NCBI RefSeq assembly: GCF_029989365.1
Contig: NZ_JAPRAQ010000001.1
Span: 682,001 to 746,000, forward strand
Length of the DNA stretch: 64,000 nucleotides
Direction of reading: 5' to 3'
Origin: Bradyrhizobium sp. Arg816
Lineage (GTDB): Bacteria; Pseudomonadota; Alphaproteobacteria; Rhizobiales; Xanthobacteraceae
Part shown: positions 29,601-33,494 of the stretch, piece by piece
Position numbering within the stretch: position 1 is the first letter of the stretch
Layout: every line of letters starts with the position of its first letter
Notes under the pieces: model-generated
What the model was told of the DNA's origin: nothing
Databases searched by the model: none
The model's input: only the letters and a program-made list of their open reading frames with translations
Made by a program: the position numbers and the translations under genes

Positions 29601-31339
29601 GCGACCGCCGGATCCGACGCGGTCTCCGTGGTATGCGCGGAAATGGTGACATCTCCGCGGCCGTTGATGTCGGCATGGCTGTTGATGTTGATGGTCGCGG
29701 TGGCGCTTGCCGCGACATAGCCGCCATTGAGCCCGAGCAGCGAGGCGGCAAGCGTCGAGCCGACAAGCGCGAAATCACCGGCCACCGAACCGTTCAGGAA
29801 GCTCGACACGGCCGTCGACGTCGCACTGATCGAGATGATGCCGCCGGTGATCTTGCCATCGACCGTGATCGACGTCGCGGCGGTGGCCTGGCCGGACAGC
29901 TTGATGTCGCTCGCCGTTGCCGTCAGCGCGACGTTGCCGTCGGTGTAGGTGGTTCCGCCGAAATTGACCGCCTGGGCCAGGATCTGCGCACCATTCTTGA
30001 TGTCGATGTTCGGCGCGTCGATGGTGACGTTGTTGGCGTTGCCGGTCGAATGGCCTGAGCCATCGAGACGGCGGGCATCGATCACCGCGTGCGCGGCGAG
30101 CGTGACGGAATGATCAGCCTGGATGAGGTAGTTGGCCCCGGCGCTGAGCCCATTGAGCGCAGCCACGACAGAGCTGTTCGAAAGCGTCACGCCGGTGTCG
30201 CCTTGGGCAGCATCACCGACGACAACGTCGGTCGGATCGATCAGCAGCGTGCCCGCCTTGCCGTTTGCCGCGCTGAGGTTGACTTTGATGCCTTGGCCGA
30301 TGTCGATGATGCCGTTCGCGCTGAAATCGACGAGACCCGCATTGCCCGTCTTCGCGCTGGCGTTGAACTTGGCCCCGCCCGCGACCGTCAGGTTCTGGGC
30401 CGCCTTCAGCCGGATCTCGCCGGCATCGCCGGTCTTGCTGGCGATGTTCAGCCTGGCGTTCCTGCCGATATCGATGTTGTTGCCGGCCTGAACGGTGATG
30501 TTGCTCGGCGTTGAGGTCTTGCTGTGCGCGGTGAGACGCCGGTTGACCCTGGCGTTGTTGGCGGCGCCGATATGGATCGAGCCGTTGCTGACGGTGATGG
30601 AGCTGGCGCTGCGCAAGCCCTTCGAGTTGACGGAAGCCGCGAACTTCGCGGCGTGATCGAGATTGGCGGTGTCGCGCTGGCTGGCGCCGCCGACAAAGAC
30701 GTTCTGCCCGGTCAGGCGGACGCCGTCGATCGCGTTGATGCGGCCATAGATACGGATGTTGCCGTCGGGCGAGACCGGGAACGAGCCGGCCATGAGATTG
30801 CCGACGGCCGACTGGTTGATCTGCCCGCCCGCGCCGATCAGGCTGTCGGTGAACTCGCGTGTCGGCGTCGAGACGTTGAGGCTGCCGACATTGACCGTGC
30901 CGCTGCGGCCGACCACGAACCCCTTGGGATCGGCGAAATAGACGTTACCGCCGATCGCCCCGTTCATGTAGGAGTTCAGCGTGCCGTTGACGTAGACCGG
31001 GGCGTCGCGAACGATGTTGACGAGGTTTTGCGTCCCGGTCGGCAGCTGCAGATTGACGGTGTTGCCCTGCCCGACGCTGAACTGCGAGAACGAGTTGAAG
31101 GCGTTGTTGCCCGAGACCGTCGACGTCGTGACGTTGGTGACGCTGCCCGACGTCTGCAAGCTGGTGCCGGTGCGTCCATCAGGAACGATCACGTTCGCCG
31201 TCTGCGCCTGCAGGCGGATGCTGAACACCGGCAGGAAGACCATCTGCATCGCGCAGAGCAATGACATAGAACGGAAGCGCGCCAGCCTCCGCAGCGTCGT
31301 CAGCTCGTTATTGTCTCGCGTCGCAGATGGTCCGCGCAT
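14669..31339 (-). CDS. Giant filamentous haemagglutinin-like exoprotein (TpsA, LktA/FxxPxG type)
   Basis: A 5556-residue secreted protein, probably an adhesin. The N-terminus has a long signal peptide (hydrophobic core about residues 26-44) followed by a TPS secretion domain with NAFNSFSQFSV at 79-89 and FADPKG at 135-140, matching the FxxPxG motif of the leukotoxin LktA-like filamentous adhesins. Most of the rest is Gly/Ala/Ser/Thr/Asn-rich with short VxIxA-type strands, as in a right-handed beta-helix. Cysteines are scarce but include pairs at 3529-3530, 3969-3970 and 5450-5451 and CRDC at 3634-3637. The last 150 or so residues are charged and not helix-like. GAGGA precedes the ATG. No frame break is seen over 16.7 kb, so it is under selection. 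The target surface is unknown. Confidence 0.92.
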   Translation of the reverse strand: MRGPSATRDNNELTTLRRLARFRSMSLLCAMQMVFLPVFSIRLQAQTANVIVPDGRTGTSLQTSGSVTNVTTSTVSGNNAFNSFSQFSVGQGNTVNLQLPTGTQNLVNIVRDAPVYVNGTLNSYMNGAIGGNVYFADPKGFVVGRSGTVNVGSLNVSTPTREFTDSLIGAGGQINQSAVGNLMAGSFPVSPDGNIRIYGRINAIDGVRLTGQNVFVGGASQRDTANLDHAAKFAASVNSKGLRSASSITVSNGSIHIGAANNARVNRRLTAHSKTSTPSNITVQAGNNIDIGRNARLNIASKTGDAGEIRLKAAQNLTVAGGAKFNASAKTGNAGLVDFSANGIIDIGQGIKVNLSAANGKAGTLLIDPTDVVVGDAAQGDTGVTLSNSSVVAALNGLSAGANYLIQADHSVTLAAHAVIDARRLDGSGHSTGNANNVTIDAPNIDIKNGAQILAQAVNFGGTTYTDGNVALTATASDIKLSGQATAATSITVDGKITGGIISISATSTAVSSFLNGSVAGDFALVGSTLAASLLGLNGGYVAASATATININSHADINGRGDVTISAHTTETASDPAVASTLLGSLTPVAAGVVVGKIDGTATTNVASGATVNAGGNLEIKALNDATIAISALAASTSAQIVPTVAYSTGSVTTTANVATGAHIAAGLVNTTGSTLKVRAINNNSFSTSATSVAAPGTGASGAVGGAFAISDITTSATATLGASLGTDVNNRMNGSVLVEATSDTTLNSTMASSIAGLPALIAAIERGLRAVTAPTSIIRDHMGSLVPLNFDFKVAGALSLANSTQSATAAIAQNPSGGAPSIYASGNVAVASNVIDRGVRSNATSSAITKDPVSGESTAISAAVAWGNFTHNSNAYVGGGALVNAANIAVDATTELPITNTWLKWDGLGAVLSHLNGNLGVGGNILTSYANATADAGDTIGIAGSLNHFVVNNNTTAWVAGSASLTATCATAACGSGTGWSVGMDNGDVHTYNASLQIAATTTTASIDAAGNVGTLGFLFGNTSGGSSVGGALNLVQFNTNTIAGVSDRATLRAADDIAVNAITSDRFVAVAPSSGKAAGTLALNGITSLGFLNNTTHASISSQATVYAPTVGILAQQDLSVVTLSGAMSYNGSGGSAVGLSVAYLGANTDTSAYIGDNHSDIRPGVFSANDPFAGTSGGSGAVNVDNLTISATTSGRITAAAVAAAVSDPASSSFSDKAGAAGAASTGGTAGVTTAAGKIGSTSGSSTSGFSLDLAGSSSVSDVSLGTSAYIKNTTVNKYTTASAVLTNTIVQALNDTMLNNGSGSAALNLAGGSATGAAIGGAIAAAMSNNATLAYIYGTTMNNQSSVTVQALNGGSETVVAIGVAGSKSNSASLSASVGIITDSANAYIESSTITGQASGVNRALEVDAYQTTNIAIGGGSLYISGGQAGVGIGLTYASIADPTGGNATDAHIRSTAISNYDSLLVMADSASVIAAGAASGGGGASANGLAGAIVVSEITPTTTAYINSGATVSINVGRVTVLADSGAVSALDTALGNLVKKSNNNHLATDTCTVAGGTGGQNCIDFGAAALNGGTGNGPGASIVSVAGLIQAGKNNVGASIVYNTIATTHSAYIANVLMTAGSNGNVSVSAVDSSKIQAVTIGFGLATGQFAGVGGTTISSISNTVSAAIGNSLSSATQSSVSAKNISVSATDNSSITGTAAVAGASTQGSAAGLALVYSSIANNVSAGVTGSKLTASGNVAVGANSNASISTVAVGIAMSSQVGLAGSVATNLMGTNVTASITAAGTNGINGADVTATNNVAVTAGNNDKAGVFAGAVSISKGAAGGAGSLVTNQITGTTAAYISGANTKVDALGTSSTDTLSVNNGTLVHAFDLGTAHAPTDTTPDLTENQDTVRGLAVVASSHQAVVTNVASVAASSGIAIMINPITNVMSGATRAYIDSAAIDTRLTSSTLAPQIEVAASSFSYSGAFGAGIVAPTGNGGGGATIISTTMQRGTFAYITNATVGGVQSSSATVGAVTVKANAEQDASSIAIGFNTGSVGLNVFQATTEAYVDGGALTAASLTVNATNNTGIFSANGSGAYGSQAAIGAAFLVQVSSNRTEAYVGDEFHYQGNGAAHTTALNLSGALDVEATTKNRFEAYAIGGALSTGTAAIAGMANIEIANNTTIAGVYDTTLRSVTGGAAGAVTINATEDVAIKEIAGALAVGASGAGVGVGAAANVIVFKSQTIAESRNSNLNSLGAINVNALSTKEVLSYAVTAGIGGSVGIGATVGVIIIGTNTADADTQGQQTGQLNQNGNGTIASVNNGTNNSHGSNAVASGTAGNPNSANVSSTYDVSTVLSGGNDAVVAQIAGGNVTGTQVNVTATSANAAKMYLLGAGFAKNVGIGAGIGYTSVNSTVLANLSDYGRNGSGVLVAADTPLAVSAPVVTVAAVVKDATTGPYAGKTIDTEAIAGGAALYFGADAAVAVGNVSNSVAALLGGQITGASGTGNGAAVMAQDSTTQVVFTGGVTGGAVAVGASVATASRTSSVAARVLNGSTVNVATLAVGASGAGTLSTTATALGGGIVAGVGADAEAHENSSVLAEIGASASITTSATGVGTLVSASITPNLSSEAIGVSVGGAAVGVAIAKSTVGATVTADVGDNTSFSGGALAVTAMALVPTSGTTTWAKALAGGGGSLIGAQGSLAQASENATVSAYGGTGIRLPNANVTIAAENDSAQYAEGTGLSTGFLALGATVAQTSSNAHTYAYLGAPADMDNLNHGNYTGILRITATGTDTNVSNAKVGAGGTYAGAAAVATTSSTAVTNARFDGGTTDDTLYFGGLRINAKHTTNYAASGDAYQASTAGVSAGKAQNDVDSTTTAEIGTHLIINSAGGNMVVIANDIVNQGGGGARSGSGGSFSGAAALSDSHVTQTVNTNIGAGTVLSLNGDPRTSAAFINIEAYNTLNTNDTASLATASFFAGGGAESNMTANATLAVNINARELFSVGKIYIGTAAKMAAANNANASLYGAIAGVGASTNTWVHANQAVNVGAGAKIAAWRDINIYAGLAGDGTVFSSVQATATTVVYNNTAIPISTLYRGTANADDTTSLTLASTSSILGARDIYLGATQGQVTAAGNGSNYNPYLDIFSAKNSDNHSHTSGTGDVALNGLVVAGVNNDLTITIELGATAPTLSTTSPYSLLTNGSSSVLELVSDVNHFSPVMSWNHQTVQYTVVGNFNPYQLVVNQLASLTGLTESQVRSQLAAATPTAPASMSPTGTDPTGDKQRQIDTLIKQAPFTTDAPGNAFAFGDILVSAGNVSILAQKLTGNSGTNPAPPAVIARSSPLIKIENKGLDFMSLGNLTVTDVTGGNITYRQIDHVDPDSHSNVTFTAMPSATPVIDVSATYNRLDPDSGQGIDQNGNVLTRTPDIYFNGAVNNANGLLKIINNLGSVVASQSLSAATVQIVVPKGTFTFLGGIGSFYDSGSAVTSQWASTENRPEDALTAVMTAATYLGAYGDYYTAPHIGSGTDHPYFYYCCADGSHGVYQPVGNADASTIFTARMLMTYYDGHSLYSAIFLPTGQGTPGNTSTPDAGSVPDVNTLKIIEGQQDLHNIAVAPWKKNTYDGRNVYTDSDPYKTPFNCRDCDAFFQVINIQPDAITPKTADAPATATATRTISGQAVIISASVININGTIQAGSSSNYSVNIGAAAYDAIYGSNGLKNRNNGADFAAAQANARNGVYYDVSGSVTASASGDAKIGVRYNALTDQLILNGVAQGAGGYVYLNGKIISTSTDNTQTQGNIEIKGGAGTVTVNNTSGLQLVTNTINTSVTAQSVVEIVDQLKGKTTWYVYDPKAASNQQVTKYQTNSVTAAAIDPSMLTARTGTAGVQYATQENMLYQWVDTATLDRPTTSTQFDYGWSFTPNRDGQNWTRATSLVSGTQTSNYQKVTTATGSYHWAGGVNPDGTPVGLNTHSNACCGADAQYNWYQQIYDHLTLTLTNTVKASNPINIKFIGGSSSDVVVNSTSGIVINGSINNQQGTTTLAATGTNSSITVGANANNPVISGTSVTLRGDGGIGTLGTNKAPVQVQIYGGSLTASSIDRDIAISAIGALSINQVKVNSAGATPQGSVFLSATGDINSASAYNVANPVVIGKNIEINSTSGAIGARSAVVNGASTLTNINPLVIQATGTTQASGAVDGGVLDSASATGTYIIQSKGDLRLGTVQSTGGPVFLEAAGSDNNPANILNGRAAVGLTQAQSQHLQDVQASLDLLSGNAATNAVNSYQSMVTSAYNDYFQLKNIAFPNGSTYNPTSVGQTVLRAQVAAKLGIDPANVSTTQMKAEATTRFLRDQFLLGKITTDELKTSLTTLLGTAPTDPLGTVFGSSLSSTLFTKLFDGVATANQRMPSNTALQTALGAYNANYSYTLASTERVYSIITAGSQWTQSQLAYTVSSSAVGAAPPPIDENVVANVSANQIMLYAPRGSVGNSAAPQTFTFTSVDSSSLTPEQRGLLATAGPGQLTVGAVTDPTTHVTTYTVSLSQQNLVVVDNPIAISAKALTNIYLGSKNSLALGGVTANYGPIAAAQANGIQVTGRGDVKLDAVNSISANASGAVISGDIGNLTLIAEHGNVGAPSGTAGSNPANNTNALQIAFADPSNDQLDQVSSAQGIYLKQTTGDLILGNIAAGNAIQLAATGSIYAEAGFTDRTAIHILGADLDLRAGGNIGFNGSTFQPLQVNISGAVTGSAVGDLSILAVTGDLMVGSSGPYGTLTAGGALTLNAARGGLTVNADITSGGLMQLLANRGMNFAAGTSAAPVVATSSTSGVTLVAATLSMGAYSAINAAGLISVTTTGDATIGQLNSSLSYAAASNAPSIIVTAGGVASLGAIIDNGDGQTKFVASGTGAELSLSASNGIGNVTSRLALSAARLLASASGGDIYVKTLTETETSLLSAVKGSVDIIGTGGLTLDQVVAGTATGASGSFRAVANNGSIVIGTADSSGSQTVHATQNVTFKSLTTTGNSGDTGNISVTADNGFILAQTVVSGGATTLGSVSAHGSATLLAATTITGNTLAATTGSGLLTAGGPINWNVLNTGTTLGATASQGSITFQTAQSGGTQTVHAHDNVTFNALTATGINGDAGSINVNADNGFILAQTVMSGGVPTLGSVSAHGSARLIAAGTNTGHNLTATTGNAVLSGTVVHWDNLTAGGTLDVTATAGGITVGTAISGGTQTLHAVNDIVFSQLTTTGIPGDAGDLNVKSDMGSLRGGSITANGATRFDVAGSVSFDRISGDVVKMTSSGDLTINWVSVVRELDLAADTINVRGEQIRSNPAIPLIMNITGYNGGVAKSANISIDPDSIVVNQFRVVDANFWTDAHAVTILNGYVPGQLMLTTATQQVFLNNRTLAPTNGPTLQLYQPGGVFTMSQVGNANVSNAYVVFYTDGVSASVTNYGPGHTCCYDFTGASMVRNIAVDGEGKESIETWLAKKDGGTFYLLGLSGQARLDALLTPRPVETIGSGPAVNIEGLSDLRKLRRHGQRTGRPGWKDAAVEMAKPAVGRLAQAW
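15480..16400 (-). repeat. Internal repeat in the exoprotein gene, 345-base period
   Basis: Two nearly identical units begin with GTGGGCCGAGACCGAGCCCA at 15851 and 16196, a spacing of 345 bases or 115 residues. The protein units share DNGFILAQTV, LGSVSAHGSA and GGTQTVHA. A third, diverged unit follows toward the C-terminus. The DNA-level likeness suggests recent tandem duplication inside the stalk of the adhesin. Confidence 0.75.
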
Positions 31340-31410
31340 TTCAGATCCTCATCATCGGCATTCGCGCCGATCCACAACCGGGTGGGAGAATGTCGTGAGG
31401 TCGTCCGGCA

Positions 31411-32166
31411 TCAGAACTGGCCGGGCGGCAACTTGAAGATGTCGGGGCTCTTGGCGTCGGCCACGTAGAACAGCAGCAGGCTGGTCGGGGTCAGCACACG
31501 CTGGTTGTTCTCCTTGTTCTCGAACGTGCCCTGCAAAAGCAGGATCACCGAACGATCCTTGGCATCGCTGCCGCGGAACATCACGATGCCGCCGGCAACC
31601 GGCATGTTGACCGCGATGGAGTCGGGCTTGAAGCCTTCGCCCATGAAATGGGCGCGCAGGATGTTGGCGTTGGAGAACAGCTTCTCCGGCGTCATCGCCG
31701 TGTCGGTCCCCTTCGACCAGACGGCGCCGATCTGGATCAGCGACTTGGACTTGTAGCCGAACACATAAGAGAGCTCGGCAGTCCCGCCGTTCGGCAGCAG
31801 CTCGGGAACGGACATGAGGATGCTGTGCGTCAGCTCGGACGCGTTGTCCTGCGCCCTGATCGCGTCGGGCTTGGCGCTGAAGTCCTTGATCATCGCCGCG
31901 CGCACGTCGGCTTCGTTCATGCCGAATTTGGCGGAGCGGAAGCCGTCGATCGCCTTGGCCGTCTTGTCGTCCGCACCGGCGATAGGCGTCTCTGTCGCAG
32001 CAGCGACCGGCGCACCGGCGGCGGCGGCTGGCGCCGCACCGGCAGCGGCTGCTCTGGGTGCCGGCGCAGCCTTCTGCTTCGGCACCGCTCCCTGGGCCGC
32101 GAGCGGCCCGGCTGCAACTGAGGTCAGCAGGCCCACGAGGGCCGGAAGAAGATAGATTTTGCGCAT
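31411..32166 (-). CDS. Secreted protein of unknown function upstream of the exoprotein
   Basis: I do not recognise a family. The 251-residue protein has a signal peptide (MRKIYLLPALVGLLTSVAAG, cleaved near PLAAQG), an Ala/Pro-rich linker to about residue 65, then a globular part starting DKTAKAIDGFRSAKFGMNEADVRAAM and ending DIFKLPPGQF. It has no cysteine and no lipobox, so it should be soluble in the periplasm or secreted. It ends 71 bases before the tpsA start on the same strand, so it is probably the first gene of the secretion operon. A role as chaperone, modifier or cargo partner of the exoprotein is inference from position only. Confidence 0.8.
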   Translation of the reverse strand: MRKIYLLPALVGLLTSVAAGPLAAQGAVPKQKAAPAPRAAAAGAAPAAAAGAPVAAATETPIAGADDKTAKAIDGFRSAKFGMNEADVRAAMIKDFSAKPDAIRAQDNASELTHSILMSVPELLPNGGTAELSYVFGYKSKSLIQIGAVWSKGTDTAMTPEKLFSNANILRAHFMGEGFKPDSIAVNMPVAGGIVMFRGSDAKDRSVILLLQGTFENKENNQRVLTPTSLLLFYVADAKSPDIFKLPPGQF

Positions 32167-32462
32167 CGAAAACCTTCGAAATAAACCTGAAACAACGCTT
32201 CAAAAAATCAGCCGCTCAGAAATCGACTTCTCCGAACCGTCGTCGCAACGAGACGGAAAATGTTGCAACGCCACAACGCGTTGCAGATCGTCACGGAGCA
32301 GACAAAGCTCGAAACAGCGACTCTTTGGCCGGGTAGGAATACGGTATCGAAGTGCCGAATGCTGCGAATGAACATTCATAAGCGCATTTTTTCATCAATT
32401 GTGGATACCGCCCTTTCGCGTTAAGCATCCGGCTTGGGACAGACCATCGTGCAAAGAATTCC
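32167..32462. other. Divergent intergenic region, 296 bases
   Basis: Separates the secretion operon (leftward) from the binding-protein/kinase pair (rightward) and must hold both promoters. It is richer in A+T than its surroundings, most visibly at 32365-32402. A 12-base inverted repeat GAATGAACATTC sits at 32366-32377, a possible operator. I could not assign convincing -35/-10 pairs. Confidence 0.45.
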
Positions 32463-33494
32463 ATGACCGAACGGCCTTCCGCGTTCGCGCTCGATCGCCG
32501 CGGCTTCATTCGCCTTGCGGGCACAACCGCCGCAGGCTGGATTGCGCTCGGCGCAACGTCAGATCGCATGCGGATTATTGCCTCGCTGACGGGATTGCCG
32601 CTCGACGACGAACTGACCAGACGGAGCATGACCGACAGCCCGACCTCCCGCCTGGGTGGCCTCATCGTCGGCTTGAGGCAGCGCGGCTGGGTCGAAGGCG
32701 TCAACTTCCGCTTCGAACTCCGTTCGACCTTTGGCGGACCGGACAAGCTCAAGACCGCGGTCCAGGAGTTGCTCGAGCTCAAGCCGGACGTGATCCTGAC
32801 CGGCTCGACCACCGAAACCGCCGCAGTCTTTGCCGCCACCAAAACCATCCCGATCGTTTTCGCGACCGCCAACGATCCCGTCGGCAACGGTTTCGTCGAA
32901 AGCCTCGCGCATCCCGGCGGCAACGTCACCGGCTTCACCAACAGCACCGCCGAAATGGGCGGCAAATGGCTTCAGCTCATTCGGGAGGCGGTGCCGGATC
33001 TCGCGCGCGTCGGCGTCCTTTTCAACCCGGCGACCACGCCCCGCGCCGGGCGCTTCTTCCTCGAATCGATCGAGCAGGAGGCCGCGACATCAGGGGTGTC
33101 CGTGGCCCCCGCGCCCGTCAACGCGCCGACGGACATCGACGAAGCCGTGAGGCGCTTTTCCGAACCGCCCAAGGCGGCGATGGTTGCGCTGGTCGACAGC
33201 TTCCTCGTGATCCACCGTCAGGCGGTCGTGGCGGCGGCGGCCAAGCATCGCGTCCCCACGATCTATCCGTTCCATTATTTCATGGATGCGGGCGGATTGA
33301 TGAGCTACGGGCCGACGCTGGAGGTGCGCTCGGCCGACTACGTCGATCTCATCCTGCGCGGCACCAAGGCCGGGGATCTGCCGGTGCAATCGCCGCGGAA
33401 ATACGAGCTCCTGATCAACCGCACGGTCGCCCGGTCGCTCGGATTGAACATTCCATTCACGCTGCTCGCGCGCGCCGACGAGATCCGCGAGTGA
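32463..33494 (+). CDS. TrpX-like periplasmic substrate-binding protein, kinase-linked
   Basis: A 343-residue protein of the ABC_sub_bind (PF04392) family. The N-terminus LDRRGFIRLAG followed by a hydrophobic stretch looks like a Tat signal, so it should act folded in the periplasm. Family blocks seen are KPDVILTGSTTETAA, IPIVFATANDPVGNGFV and HPGGNVTGFTN, plus MDAGGLMSYGP near the C-terminus. No permease or ATPase gene lies nearby; instead its stop overlaps a hybrid histidine kinase start by four bases (GTGA). It is therefore more likely the ligand-binding part of a sensor than of a transporter. The ligand is unknown; the family includes binders of aromatic amino acids. Confidence 0.88.
   Translation: MTERPSAFALDRRGFIRLAGTTAAGWIALGATSDRMRIIASLTGLPLDDELTRRSMTDSPTSRLGGLIVGLRQRGWVEGVNFRFELRSTFGGPDKLKTAVQELLELKPDVILTGSTTETAAVFAATKTIPIVFATANDPVGNGFVESLAHPGGNVTGFTNSTAEMGGKWLQLIREAVPDLARVGVLFNPATTPRAGRFFLESIEQEAATSGVSVAPAPVNAPTDIDEAVRRFSEPPKAAMVALVDSFLVIHRQAVVAAAAKHRVPTIYPFHYFMDAGGLMSYGPTLEVRSADYVDLILRGTKAGDLPVQSPRKYELLINRTVARSLGLNIPFTLLARADEIRE

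Noticed and set aside
28040..30058. 672-codon open frame on the plus strand
   Set aside because: Shadow of the exoprotein gene, Arg/Asp/Gly-rich without family features.
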